Assembly (NCBI RefSeq): GCF_017832355.1
Contig: NZ_JAFIBY010000007.1
Location: forward strand, 62,001-126,000
Reading direction: 5' to 3'
DNA from: Serratia sp. PL17
Lineage (GTDB): Bacteria; Pseudomonadota; Gammaproteobacteria; Enterobacterales; Enterobacteriaceae
DNA length: 64,000 nucleotides
Shown here: positions 1 to 9,327 of the stretch, piece by piece
Position numbering within the stretch: position 1 is the first letter of the stretch
Layout of the letters: every line of letters starts with the position of its first letter
Position numbers and translations under genes: made by a program
Notes under the pieces: model-generated
What the model was told of the DNA's origin: nothing
The model's input: the letters and a program-made list of their open reading frames with translations, nothing else
Database searches by the model: none

Positions 1-939
1 GTTCACGCAACCGGGCAGCCGCAACCCTGGTGCATCGGCAGCCAATGCGCCCAAGGCATGGGCAATCAAATCCGGTGCGGCGTCCAGATCAAACAGTTGA
101 CGGATCCGGCGCAGCACTTCCGTGGTCACCCGGCTTAATGAGGCGGCAATCTCTACTCGTACCCGGTTGCGCGTCTCATCCGGCTGGACGCTCACCCAGC
201 CGCAATACTCGACGCCCCCTTGGGTAATGGCTATCGCTCGCAGATACTGCTGCCCCTCAACCCGTTCGACACCGCTCACCGCACGCGCATGCAAAAAACC
301 CAACATGCGCTGCCAGTCATAGGGCGGTCGGTAGCCCAGATGAAACACCAGCCCGCTGGCAACGGTGGGCGCATTGCGTTCGCAGCTGCTGCGCAGCGCC
401 GATGGAATAAGCCGGTAGCGTGCCTTGAACAGCTCATTAAAACGCCGCAGGCTGCCAAAACCGGCCGCAAATGCGACGTCACTCAATGGCATGTCGGTAT
501 CCGCCAGCAGGCGTTTGGCCTGCAACAACCGGTGCGACTGGGCGTAATCAATCGGCGATGCCCCAAACTGATCGGCGAAGATACGCCGCAAATGACGATC
601 AGAGATCCCCAGCCGCGCGGCCAGTTGCTCGCAACTGTGTTCTGACAGGTACCCTTGTTCAATCAACTGCACCGCCACCTGCGCATAGCGATTGCCAAGA
701 TCGATCAGCGCCAACCCCGGTGCCAGCTCCGGCCGGCATTTCAGACAGGGGCGGAACCCCGCCAGTTCCGCCGCCGCGGCGCTGGGGTAAAAAGTGCAGT
801 TCTCGATTTTCGGCGTACGGGCACTGCACACCGGCCGACAATAAATGCCGGTCGAGGAAACACCGACGAAAAAGCGGCCGTCGAATTTGCGATCGCGCGC
901 GCTCAGTGCGTCGTACAGCGCCTGTTGTTGGTTTTTCAT
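1..939 (-). CDS. alkA: Ada-type / AraC / AlkA fusion: DNA-3-methyladenine glycosylase 2 (partial, runs off left edge)
   Basis: An uninterrupted minus-strand frame of 313 codons runs from ATG at 939 to the window edge without a stop. Residues about 1-75 form an Ada-like zinc domain, with Cys pairs in YCRPVCSAR and RPCLKCRPE, the places of the four Zn-binding cysteines of Ada. Residues about 85-185 form an AraC helix-turn-helix domain. The remainder matches the N-terminal part of AlkA, which removes alkylated bases from DNA; the catalytic HhH core lies outside the window. Escherichia coli AlkA lacks the Ada and AraC domains, so this is the fused form. It is divergent from yegD, the usual alkA neighbour. 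The Ada cysteines suggest alkylation sensing and autoregulation, which is an inference. No strong ribosome binding site precedes the start. Confidence 0.88.
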   Translation of the reverse strand, partial: MKNQQQALYDALSARDRKFDGRFFVGVSSTGIYCRPVCSARTPKIENCTFYPSAAAAELAGFRPCLKCRPELAPGLALIDLGNRYAQVAVQLIEQGYLSEHSCEQLAARLGISDRHLRRIFADQFGASPIDYAQSHRLLQAKRLLADTDMPLSDVAFAAGFGSLRRFNELFKARYRLIPSALRSSCERNAPTVASGLVFHLGYRPPYDWQRMLGFLHARAVSGVERVEGQQYLRAIAITQGGVEYCGWVSVQPDETRNRVRVEIAASLSRVTTEVLRRIRQLFDLDAAPDLIAHALGALAADAPGLRLPGCVN

Positions 940-1135
940 GGCAACGCTCGGGGTCAGTTTTTTGTTCATTATGCGACTCGGCTGGTGCGCTGACGTGCGG
1001 AATTCGGACATTAAGTTAAGCATGCCATGCTGGTCGCCGCTAAATTTTTCGTCAGTTAAGCGCCCACACGTTGCCCAGGAGCCAAGTCTCGGGTAAAGTC
1101 GCCCCCCTTCATTGGCATGGGGATTGAGAAAAGAC

Positions 1136-2488
1136 ATGTTTATTGGATTCGATTACGGAACAGCCAACTGTTCTGTCGCAGTGATGCGTGATAACGGCCC
1201 CGAGCTACTGACGTTGGAAAACAACGAACCTTACCTGCCGTCGATGCTTTGTGCGCCGACGCGTGAAGCCGTGAGCGAATGCTTGCACCGCCACTGGCAG
1301 GTACCGACCGGCAGCGAAGAGAATCAGCAACTGCTGCGCCGGGCCATTAGCTACAACCGCGAAGAAGACATTCCCGTCGGTAACGACAGCGTGCTATTTG
1401 GCCTGCAGGCACTGGCGCACTACGCCGAAGATCCGGAAGAGGTGTATTTTGTTCGCTCGCCGAAATCCTTCCTCGGCGCTAACGGCCTGAAGCCACAGCA
1501 GATTGCGCTGTTTGAAGATCTGGTTTGCGCCATGATGTTCCACATCAAACGTCAGGCGGAAAACGTGCTGCAAGACAGCATCAGCCAGGCGGTGATCGGT
1601 CGTCCGATCAACTTCCAGGGGATTGGGGGGGAAGACGCTAACCAGCAGGCGCAGGGTATTTTGCACCGTGCTGCCGAGCGCGCCGGTTTCAAGGACATTG
1701 AATTCCAGTTTGAACCTGTAGCGGCGGGACTGGACTTCGAAGCGACGCTGAACGAAGAGAAAACCGTGCTGGTGGTAGACATCGGTGGCGGTACGACCGA
1801 CTGCTCGGTACTGCTGATGGGGCCACAATGGCGCGACCGTGCCGATCGCCAGCAAAGCCTGCTGGGGCACAGCGGGTGCCGCGTCGGCGGTAACGACCTG
1901 GACATCATGTTGGCGTTCAAACAGCTGATGCCGCTGTTCGGCATGGGTGGCGAAACCGGCAAGGGTATCGCGCTGCCCGCGCTGCCTTATTGGAACGCGG
2001 TCGCCACCAACGACGTGCCGGCACAAAACGACTTTTACAGCGTCGCCAACGGTCGCATGCTGCGTGATTTGATCCGTGATGCCGCCGAACCGGAAAAGGT
2101 CAAACGTTTGCTGAAAGTGCACCAGCAGCGTCTGAGCTACCGGTTGGTACGCGCGGCGGAAGAGAGTAAAATCGCCCTGTCGGCGCAGCAAAGCATCAGC
2201 GCGCCATTGGCGTTCGTCCAGCCTGACTTGGTGGAAACCATCAACCAGGATCAGCTTGCCGACGCTATTTCGCAACCCCTGTTACGTATTCAGGAACAGG
2301 TCAGTGCCGCCCTGGCGAGCAGCCAAACCGCACCACAGGTGATTTATCTCACCGGCGGTAGCGCGCGTTCACCCTTGCTGCGTGCCGCGCTGGAACAACA
2401 GTTGCCGGGCATCCCTATTGTCGGTGGCAACGACTTCGGCTCGGTAACTGCCGGGTTGGCGCGCTGGGCGCAAACGCTGTTCCGTTAA
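1136..2488 (+). CDS. yegD: Hsp70-family chaperone-like ATPase YegD
   Basis: A 450-residue protein closely resembling YegD by recall over its whole length. It has the actin/Hsp70 ATPase fold: the N-terminal phosphate loop IGFDYGTANC, the second phosphate motif VVDIGGGTTDCS near residue 215, and the C-terminal adenosine motif TGGSARSPL near residue 407. It lacks the substrate-binding domain of DnaK, so it is an Hsp70-like ATPase of uncertain substrate. I start it at 1136, not at the ATG 24 bases upstream, because MFIGFDYG is the conserved N-terminus and GAGAAAAG lies at a suitable distance. It is divergent from alkA and probably monocistronic. Confidence 0.93.
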   Translation: MFIGFDYGTANCSVAVMRDNGPELLTLENNEPYLPSMLCAPTREAVSECLHRHWQVPTGSEENQQLLRRAISYNREEDIPVGNDSVLFGLQALAHYAEDPEEVYFVRSPKSFLGANGLKPQQIALFEDLVCAMMFHIKRQAENVLQDSISQAVIGRPINFQGIGGEDANQQAQGILHRAAERAGFKDIEFQFEPVAAGLDFEATLNEEKTVLVVDIGGGTTDCSVLLMGPQWRDRADRQQSLLGHSGCRVGGNDLDIMLAFKQLMPLFGMGGETGKGIALPALPYWNAVATNDVPAQNDFYSVANGRMLRDLIRDAAEPEKVKRLLKVHQQRLSYRLVRAAEESKIALSAQQSISAPLAFVQPDLVETINQDQLADAISQPLLRIQEQVSAALASSQTAPQVIYLTGGSARSPLLRAALEQQLPGIPIVGGNDFGSVTAGLARWAQTLFR

Positions 2489-2499
2489 TGGCCTGAGGG

Positions 2500-2515
2500 C
2501 GCGGTATATACCGCG
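2500..2515. repeat. 16-bp perfect palindrome downstream of yegD
   Basis: CGCGGTATATACCGCG is a perfect palindrome 12 bases after the yegD stop. No T-tract follows, so it does not look like an intrinsic terminator. Its role is unknown. Confidence 0.4.
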
Positions 2516-2665
2516 ATCCAGACGGCAGACAAAACCGCATAAGGGCTAAACAGGTAAGGGTCGAACCTGTTCGATCCGATTTAACCCATTGATTATGCTA
2601 TAGGGCGTAGCATGCAGCGCCCCTACCATGAAACCAAGGAATGCTTGGTTACTGGAGGAAAGTCG

Positions 2666-3229
2666 ATGTGTGAAATATTTCCCCTGGAAACTGACAGGCT
2701 GCGGTTGCGTGCCTGGCGTGACGATGATCTGCCCGCCTTCGCTGCCCTTAATGCCGATCCTCGGGTCATGCGTTATTTCCCCGCCCCGCTCAGTTCCACG
2801 CAAAGTGACGCACTCGCCGACAAGATCCGCCTGTTCATGCAACAGCATGGTTGGGGCTTATGGGCACTGGAAGTGAAAGGCGGTGCGCCTTTTATCGGCT
2901 TTGTTGGGTTGGCTATTCCTGCTGATGATCTCCCCTGCTCGCCCTGCGTAGAAATTGGCTGGCGGTTGGCGGCAGCGCATTGGGGTAAAGGCTACGCCAG
3001 TGAAGCGGCCGAGGCCGCATTGCACTATGCCTTCGAACACCTGAATCTGGCAGAAGTGGTGTCCTTTACCGCCGACGCTAACCAACCGTCGCGCCGGGTG
3101 ATGGAACGCATCGGCATGACGTCCAAGGGTGAAAGCTTCCTTCATCCACGGCTACCCCAAGGCCATCCGCTGCAAAAACATGTACTGTATCGGCTGGGGC
3201 AACAATTATGGCGGGAGCAACAATGCTGA
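2666..3229 (+). CDS. GNAT acetyltransferase, RimJ/RimL type
   Basis: A 187-residue N-acetyltransferase of the RimJ/RimL subgroup, which usually acylates amino groups of proteins or small molecules with acetyl-CoA. The start of the fold is LETDRLRLRAWRDDD, and the acetyl-CoA loop region is GWRLAAAHWGKGYASEA near residue 105. The late strand EVVSFTADANQPSRRVMERIGM is typical. The ATG at 2666 has GGAGG eight bases upstream; an in-frame ATG at 2612 has nothing comparable. It overlaps the following kinase-like gene by seven bases in ATGCTGA, so the two are probably translationally coupled. Substrate unknown. Confidence 0.85.
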   Translation: MCEIFPLETDRLRLRAWRDDDLPAFAALNADPRVMRYFPAPLSSTQSDALADKIRLFMQQHGWGLWALEVKGGAPFIGFVGLAIPADDLPCSPCVEIGWRLAAAHWGKGYASEAAEAALHYAFEHLNLAEVVSFTADANQPSRRVMERIGMTSKGESFLHPRLPQGHPLQKHVLYRLGQQLWREQQC

Positions 3230-3732
3230 TCGTTTTTTCCGGGCTGCCGGGCAGCGGCAAAACTACGCTGGCACGGGCGCTGGCAGGTGCCCTATCGGCA
3301 ATTCATCTGCGAATCGACACCCTGGAACAGGCAATCCGTGACAGCGGTGCCTTAGCCAGTGACGTAGGCCCATCAGGCTATTTTGCCGCCTATGGCGTCG
3401 CTGAGGATAACCTGCGTCTGGGCCACACCGTGATCGCCGATTCGGTTAACCCACTGCCTGTCACCCGTGAAGCCTGGCATCAGGTTGCGCTCCGGACTGG
3501 CAGAACCTGTATTGATATTGAAGTGTTCTGTTCAGACAGTGCGGAGCACCGCCGAAGGATCGAAACCCGAGGCGGCGACATTGCCGGGCTACGATTGCCC
3601 AACTGGCAGGATGTCAGTAACCACGATTACATCCCCTGGAACATGCCAGTGGCCTCTATTGATACCGCAGGATGTACAATTGAAGCCTGCCTGACGCAGC
3701 TGCTTCAGTTGATCGATACCGCCCGCGGTTAA
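3223..3732 (+). CDS. Small P-loop kinase-like AAA protein
   Basis: A 169-residue P-loop NTPase. The Walker A motif GLPGSGKTT is at residues 7-15, and the layout resembles the adenylylsulfate-kinase / zeta-toxin / chloramphenicol-phosphotransferase-like small kinases (AAA_33 type). The VIADSVNPLPVTREAW segment resembles the region after the second strand in such kinases. Start ATG at 3223 overlaps the acetyltransferase stop; the upstream ATG at 3208 is also in frame but adds only five residues. An antibiotic- or metabolite-modifying role, perhaps with the coupled acetyltransferase, is possible but unproven. No antitoxin partner is visible. Confidence 0.75.
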   Translation: MLIVFSGLPGSGKTTLARALAGALSAIHLRIDTLEQAIRDSGALASDVGPSGYFAAYGVAEDNLRLGHTVIADSVNPLPVTREAWHQVALRTGRTCIDIEVFCSDSAEHRRRIETRGGDIAGLRLPNWQDVSNHDYIPWNMPVASIDTAGCTIEACLTQLLQLIDTARG

Positions 3733-3738
3733 TCTCGA

Positions 3739-4692
3739 TTACCAGGCGCTGGCTTCGTTCAAGGTGCTGATATCATCCGCATCCAGCCGAAGCCGGGTGG
3801 CGCTAACCAGCTCATCCAACTGTTTTAAGGACGTGGCGCTGACGATAGGTGCAGTGATGCTGGGCCGTGCGATCAGCCAGGCCAGTGAAACCTGTGCCGG
3901 CGTGGTGTGATGCTTCTTCGCCACCTGATCCAAGCCTGCCAGAATGCTAAAGCCCCGCGGATTAAGGTACTGCGCGATCACTCTGTCGCCACGCTGACTT
4001 TTGCCGATATCGTGTTCACTGCGGTATTTCCCCGTCAGAAAACCGCTGGCCAGCGAGAAGAAGTTAATCACGCCCAACCCATGACGCTGCGCAACGGCCT
4101 CCAATCCCTGCTCATAGCCCGCCCGCGCATACAGGTTATATTCCGGTTGCAGGGTTTCATAACGCGCCAGCCCTTCCTGCTTACTGATATTGAGGGCTTC
4201 TTCCAGACGATCGGCCTGGTAGTTAGACGCCCCTATTGCCCGTACTTTGCCGGCCTTGATTAAGGCATCAAACGCCGCCAACGTTTCCGCAAGCGGCGTA
4301 TCCCGATCGTCATCATGGGACTGATACAGATCGATATAGTCGGTCTGCAGGCGGCGCAGGGAATCCTCCACCGCTTGCTGAATATAACGTGGTGACAGCC
4401 CCTGTTTACCCTCGCCCATCGGTTTGCCTACTTTGGTGGCGATAATCACCTGGTCGCGCTTGCCGCTCTTTTTCAACCATTCGCCAATCGTGGTTTCCGA
4501 TTCCCCCCCCACATTGCCCGGCGCCCAGCTCGAATACACGTCCGCGGTATCGATAAAATTGAGCTGATTTTCCACCAGCGCATCTAACAGGCTGAATGAG
4601 GTTTCACGATCCGCCGTCCAGCCAAACACGTTACCGCCGAAGGTCAATGCTGGTACTTTGATGCCTGAACGGCCCAGTTCTTTATGACTCAT
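3739..4692 (-). CDS. Aldo/keto reductase
   Basis: A 317-residue NADPH-dependent oxidoreductase of the aldo/keto reductase superfamily. The catalytic tetrad is in place: FIDTADVYSSW (Asp, Tyr), IIATKVG (Lys) and YQSHDDD (His). The cofactor-binding C-terminal motif is SITAPIVSATSLKQLDEL. It falls in the YajO/Tas-like group by general pattern. The start at 4692 is supported by GGAG eight bases upstream; four further in-frame codons upstream carry no better site. It converges on the P-loop gene with a six-base gap and is divergent from mdtA. Physiological substrate unknown. Confidence 0.88.
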   Translation of the reverse strand: MSHKELGRSGIKVPALTFGGNVFGWTADRETSFSLLDALVENQLNFIDTADVYSSWAPGNVGGESETTIGEWLKKSGKRDQVIIATKVGKPMGEGKQGLSPRYIQQAVEDSLRRLQTDYIDLYQSHDDDRDTPLAETLAAFDALIKAGKVRAIGASNYQADRLEEALNISKQEGLARYETLQPEYNLYARAGYEQGLEAVAQRHGLGVINFFSLASGFLTGKYRSEHDIGKSQRGDRVIAQYLNPRGFSILAGLDQVAKKHHTTPAQVSLAWLIARPSITAPIVSATSLKQLDELVSATRLRLDADDISTLNEASAW

Positions 4693-4838
4693 TGCATGCT
4701 CCATGGAGTTAATGATTTGCAGATTAATTATTAGCGTGAAGGCATAAAGTTCGCTAAAACCTATTCGCTATAAGCCGGATGGCATCGCTTATAAACATAG
4801 CACGATCAAATCTACAACTTATTCGGACAATGCTGACG

Positions 4839-4857
4839 GTTCCTCCATATTTCCTTC
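4839..4857 (+). promoter_or_regulatory. Candidate BaeR box upstream of mdtA
   Basis: The stretch gTTCCTCCATATTTCCttc resembles the known enterobacterial BaeR recognition sequence (TTTTTCTCCATnATTGGC) over its TCTCCAT core. It lies about 105 bases upstream of mdtA, in the intergenic region shared with the divergent aldo/keto reductase. BaeR activates mdtABCD in Escherichia coli. Match judged by eye. Confidence 0.4.
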
Positions 4858-4960
4858 ATTTTTATGCCGTCTTTCCTCGCTAAACTAGTATTCTGTAAGG
4901 AGTGTATTTTTTTGGCAATGCGTGCCCACGCACCTGCCCTTTGGAGAGATTTTCGCCACC

Positions 4961-6208
4961 ATGAATGCAAAAAACCCTCGTCGTTCACTGATACTGCGCC
5001 TGCTGGTGGTCATCATCGTGGCGATTGCCGCCGTATTGATTTGGCGTCACTTCAGCGCAGCGCAGCCAGCCGCAGAGACGGCGCCGAGTGCCCGTCGCGC
5101 CGGTGCGAATCCAGCGGGTGCAAGCCACGCAGGTGGCCGACGTGGTGGCTCTATATCACCGGTACAGGCCGCGACGGCTACCCAGCAGACCGTTCCCCGC
5201 TACCTGATCGGTCTGGGCACGGTCACTGCCGCCAATACTGTCACCGTAACCAGTCGGGTTGACGGACAATTGATGTCATTGCATTTCACCGAAGGGCAAC
5301 AGGTAAAAGCTGGGGACTTGCTGGCCGTGATCGATCCTCGCCCTTACCAGGTTCTGTTAACTCAGGCACAAGGCCAATTGGCAAAAGATCAGGCCACGCT
5401 CGCTAACGCGCGACGCGATCTGGCACGCTATCAGCAGCTGGTCAAAACCAATCTGATTTCACGCCAAGAGCTGGATACCCAAGTGTCGTTGGTCCAGCAA
5501 ACGGAAGGGGCCATTAAGGCAGACCAAGGCGCCGTCGACAGCGCGCAGCTGCAGTTGACGTACAGTAAGATCATTGCACCTATCTCAGGCCGCGTCGGGT
5601 TGAAGCAGGTGGATATGGGGAATTACATCACCAGCGGCACCACTGCCATTGTAGTGATCACGCAAACCCATCCGATCGACGTGGTGTTCACCCTGCCGGA
5701 AGGCAATATCAGCGATATCGTCAAGGCGCAGAAGGCCGGCCCGGTGAGCGTGGATGCCTGGGGCCGCACCAATAAAGCCCTGTTGGCGCAGGGCAGCCTG
5801 CTCAGCCTTGATAACCAGATCGACACCACCACCGGTACGATTAAATTGAAAGCGCAATACGCCAACGAAGACGATGCGCTGTTCCCTAACCAGTTTGTGA
5901 ATGCGCGCCTGAAAGTCGCAACATTGCAGGACGCGGTCGTGGTGCCTACCGCCGCCGTGCAAATGGGCAACGAAGGTAACTTCGTCTGGACCATGGATGC
6001 AGAAAATAAGGTCAGTAAGCATCTCGTGACCCTGGGTATTGAAGACAGCCAAAATGTGGTTATCGCCAGCGGGCTCAACGCCGGACAACGGGTAGTGACC
6101 GACGGTATTGACCAATTGATTGAAGGCATGAAAGTGGAAGTGGTCACACCGCAGACCAAAACGGCTGACAGCAGTGCCAAACCGCATACCAAGCGGGAGA
6201 AATCCTGA
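4961..6208 (+). CDS. mdtA: MdtA, membrane fusion protein of the MdtABC RND efflux pump
   Basis: A 415-residue periplasmic adaptor that links the MdtB/MdtC inner-membrane pump to an outer-membrane channel, usually TolC. A single N-terminal membrane anchor (residues about 7-28) is followed by a Gly/Arg-rich linker. The lipoyl/barrel-sandwich halves are at [21 protein letters not shown] and [17 protein letters not shown], with a helical hairpin between them. The C-terminal part matches MdtA through [21 protein letters not shown] start at MNAKNPRR (4961); an upstream GTG in frame at 4922 would place charged residues before the anchor. Its stop overlaps the mdtB ATG, so the operon is tightly coupled. 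Confidence 0.94.
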   Translation: MNAKNPRRSLILRLLVVIIVAIAAVLIWRHFSAAQPAAETAPSARRAGANPAGASHAGGRRGGSISPVQAATATQQTVPRYLIGLGTVTAANTVTVTSRVDGQLMSLHFTEGQQVKAGDLLAVIDPRPYQVLLTQAQGQLAKDQATLANARRDLARYQQLVKTNLISRQELDTQVSLVQQTEGAIKADQGAVDSAQLQLTYSKIIAPISGRVGLKQVDMGNYITSGTTAIVVITQTHPIDVVFTLPEGNISDIVKAQKAGPVSVDAWGRTNKALLAQGSLLSLDNQIDTTTGTIKLKAQYANEDDALFPNQFVNARLKVATLQDAVVVPTAAVQMGNEGNFVWTMDAENKVSKHLVTLGIEDSQNVVIASGLNAGQRVVTDGIDQLIEGMKVEVVTPQTKTADSSAKPHTKREKS

Positions 6209-9200
6209 TGCAGGTGATGACACCGAACCCCGGTGGTGGTCCATCCCGCCTATTTATCCTGCGCCCAGTAGCCACCACGCTGTTGATGGTGGCTATCTTG
6301 CTGGCGGGGATTATCGGTTATCGCTCACTGCCAGTATCTGCCTTGCCTGAAGTAGATTACCCCACCATTCAAGTGGTGACGTTATACCCCGGCGCCAGTC
6401 CAGATGTCGTGACATCGGCAATTACCGCCCCGCTGGAACGCCAATTCGGCCAAATGTCCGGGCTTAAACAAATGCTGTCGCAGAACTCCGGCGGCGCATC
6501 GGTGATCACGCTGCAATTCCAATTGGCACTGTCGTTAGATGTCGCCGAACAGGAAGTGCAGGCAGCGATTAACTCTGCCACGAACCTGCTGCCGACCGAC
6601 CTGCCCTACCCCCCCATTTACAGCAAGGTTAACCCTGCCGATCCGCCTATTTTGACGCTGGCCGTGACCTCAACCGCCATGCCGATGACCCAGGTGGAGG
6701 ATATGGTGGAAACCCGGGTCGCACAGAAAATATCCCAGGTGACCGGCGTTGGGTTGGTGACGCTGTCCGGCGGTCAACGGCCTGCCGTACGCGTTAAACT
6801 CAATGCCCCCGCCATGGCCGCCAATGGACTGGACAGCGAAACGGTTCGCACGGCCATTACCGGTGCCAACGTCAACTCGGCCAAGGGGAGCCTGGACGGC
6901 CCGGCGCGTTCAGTCACGCTGTCCGCCAACGATCAGATGAAGTCAGCCGATGAATATCGTCAGCTGATTGTCGCTTATAAAAATGGCGCGCCGATTCGGT
7001 TGCAGGATATTGCGACCGTTGAACAGGGTGCCGAAAATACCCGGCTGGCCGCCTGGGCCAACAAGCAGCCGGCGATCGTGCTGAACATCCAGCGCCAGCC
7101 GGGGGTCAACGTCATTACCACCGCCGACAACATCCGTGAGATGTTGCCCACGCTGATCAAAAGCCTGCCGAAGTCAGTCGACGTCAAGGTGCTGACGGAC
7201 CGTACTACCACTATTCGCGCCTCCGTCAGCGACGTGCAATTTGAGCTGCTACTGGCTGTCGCCCTGGTGGTGATGGTCATTTACATATTCCTGCGTAACG
7301 TACCTGCCACCCTAATTCCGAGCGTTGCGGTGCCGCTGTCACTGATCGGCACCTTTGCCGTCATGTACTTTCTCGGCTTTTCGATCAACAACCTGACGTT
7401 AATGGCGCTGACTATTGCCACCGGGTTTGTGGTCGATGACGCGATTGTGGTGATCGAAAACATCTCTCGCTATATCGAAAAAGGCGAAAAACCGCTCGAT
7501 GCCGCGTTAAAAGGTGCCGGTGAAATCGGCTTCACCATTATTTCATTGACCTTCTCACTGGTGGCGGTGCTGATCCCGCTGCTGTTTATGGGGGATATTG
7601 TCGGCCGCTTGTTCCGAGAGTTTGCCGTCACGCTGGCCGTTGCGATTTTGATTTCGGCCTTTATTTCCCTGACGCTGACGCCAATGATGTGCGCACGCAT
7701 GCTGAGCCATGAATCGCTGCGCAAGCAGAACCGTTTTTCTGCTGCTTCTGAGCGTTTCTTCGAGCGCGTGATTGCCGGCTACGGCGTTTGGCTGAAAAAA
7801 GTGCTTGATCACCAGTGGTTAACGCTCGGCGTGGCACTGAGTACCATGGCGCTCACGGTGCTGCTGTATCTGTTTATTCCGAAAGGGTTTTTCCCCATTC
7901 AGGATAACGGTTTGATACAGGGCACGCTGGAAGCACCGCAGTCGGTATCCTTCAGTAAAATGGCAGAACTGCAACAACAGGTGGCCGCCCAACTGCTGCA
8001 AGATCCGGCGGTGGAAAGCCTCACCTCGTTTATCGGCGTGGATGGCACCAATGCCGCCCTTAACAGCGGCCGTCTGCAAATCAACCTCAAACCCCTGAGC
8101 GAACGCAGCGGCAGCCTGCAAGAAATCATCAACAGGATGCAGCAACAGGCCGCTAAGCTACCCGGCCTGAATTTGTATCTGCAACCCGTGCAAGATTTGA
8201 CCATCGATACGCAGGTCAGCCGTACCCAGTACCAGTTTACCCTGCAAGCCATGTCGCTGGAGCAGCTCAGCCAATGGGTGCCACAGTTGGTCGATGAACT
8301 GCGACAAACCCCGGCATTGCAAGACGTCAGCAGCGACTGGCAAGATCAGGGGTTGGAAGCCTATATCAACGTCGACCGCGACTCAGCCTCTCGGTTGGGT
8401 GTCCAAATGAGCGACGTAGACAGCGCGCTGTATAACGCCTTTGGCCAGCGGTTAATCTCCACCATCTACACTCAGGCGAACCAGTATCGCGTGGTGCTGG
8501 TGCATGACGTGCAGGCTACACCGGGCCTGGCGGCCTTGAACGATATCCGCCTGACCAGCAGTAACGGCACCATCGTGCCGCTGAGCACGATTGCTAAAAT
8601 CGAACAGCGCAATGGGCCGTTATCCATCAACCATCTTGACCAATTCCCAGCCACCACGGTGTCGTTCAACGTGGCGGAGGGGTATTCACTTGAGCAGGCG
8701 GTCAATGCCATTACCCAGGTTGAGAAAAACCTCAACATGCCGAAAGACATCACCACCAAATTCCAAGGGGCAACGCTGGCGTTTCAGGCCGCACTCGGCA
8801 ATACGCTGTGGCTTATCCTGGCCGCCGTGGTGGCAATGTATATCGTACTGGGCGTGCTGTATGAGAGCTTTATCCACCCGGTCACTATCCTCTCCACGCT
8901 GCCAACCGCCGGGGTCGGTGCGCTGCTAGCCTTGATGATGGCCGGTAGCGAGCTGGACGTGATCGCCATTATCGGCATCATCTTGCTGATCGGTATCGTG
9001 AAGAAAAACGCCATCATGATGATCGACTTCGCGCTCGCCGCCGAGCGTGAACAGGGCATGACGCCGTATGACGCGATCTATCAGGCTTGTTTGCTGCGCT
9101 TTAGGCCAATTTTAATGACCACGCTGGCCGCGTTGCTAGGGGCACTTCCGCTGATGCTCAGTACCGGTGTGGGCGCAGAGCTGCGCCGCCCGCTCGGCAT

Positions 9201-9327
9201 CTGTATGGTGGGCGGCCTGATCATGAGCCAGATACTGACGTTATTTACCACCCCGGTGATTTACCTGCTGTTTGACAAACTGGCGCGCAATACTCACGTC
9301 AAAGAAGAATCGCAGGAGACACCGTGA
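6208..9327 (+). CDS. mdtB: MdtB, RND multidrug transporter subunit
   Basis: A 1039-residue RND pump subunit matching MdtB from end to end, including the N-terminus [23 protein letters not shown] features: the first transmembrane helix, two large periplasmic loops, and the proton-relay helix around [21 protein letters not shown] near residue 400 (paired Asp residues in helix 4). The second half repeats the fold and ends in the [18 protein letters not shown] and [19 protein letters not shown] signatures. MdtB works with MdtC in a heterotrimer driven by protons, exporting bile salts and novobiocin-like drugs in Escherichia coli. It overlaps mdtC by four bases. Confidence 0.95.
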   Translation: MQVMTPNPGGGPSRLFILRPVATTLLMVAILLAGIIGYRSLPVSALPEVDYPTIQVVTLYPGASPDVVTSAITAPLERQFGQMSGLKQMLSQNSGGASVITLQFQLALSLDVAEQEVQAAINSATNLLPTDLPYPPIYSKVNPADPPILTLAVTSTAMPMTQVEDMVETRVAQKISQVTGVGLVTLSGGQRPAVRVKLNAPAMAANGLDSETVRTAITGANVNSAKGSLDGPARSVTLSANDQMKSADEYRQLIVAYKNGAPIRLQDIATVEQGAENTRLAAWANKQPAIVLNIQRQPGVNVITTADNIREMLPTLIKSLPKSVDVKVLTDRTTTIRASVSDVQFELLLAVALVVMVIYIFLRNVPATLIPSVAVPLSLIGTFAVMYFLGFSINNLTLMALTIATGFVVDDAIVVIENISRYIEKGEKPLDAALKGAGEIGFTIISLTFSLVAVLIPLLFMGDIVGRLFREFAVTLAVAILISAFISLTLTPMMCARMLSHESLRKQNRFSAASERFFERVIAGYGVWLKKVLDHQWLTLGVALSTMALTVLLYLFIPKGFFPIQDNGLIQGTLEAPQSVSFSKMAELQQQVAAQLLQDPAVESLTSFIGVDGTNAALNSGRLQINLKPLSERSGSLQEIINRMQQQAAKLPGLNLYLQPVQDLTIDTQVSRTQYQFTLQAMSLEQLSQWVPQLVDELRQTPALQDVSSDWQDQGLEAYINVDRDSASRLGVQMSDVDSALYNAFGQRLISTIYTQANQYRVVLVHDVQATPGLAALNDIRLTSSNGTIVPLSTIAKIEQRNGPLSINHLDQFPATTVSFNVAEGYSLEQAVNAITQVEKNLNMPKDITTKFQGATLAFQAALGNTLWLILAAVVAMYIVLGVLYESFIHPVTILSTLPTAGVGALLALMMAGSELDVIAIIGIILLIGIVKKNAIMMIDFALAAEREQGMTPYDAIYQACLLRFRPILMTTLAALLGALPLMLSTGVGAELRRPLGICMVGGLIMSQILTLFTTPVIYLLFDKLARNTHVKEESQETP

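Noticed and set aside
1394-2275. 293-codon minus-strand open frame inside yegD
   Set aside because: It lies opposite the strongly conserved yegD, has His/Gln/Arg-rich composition typical of antisense frames in GC-rich genes, and no start signal.
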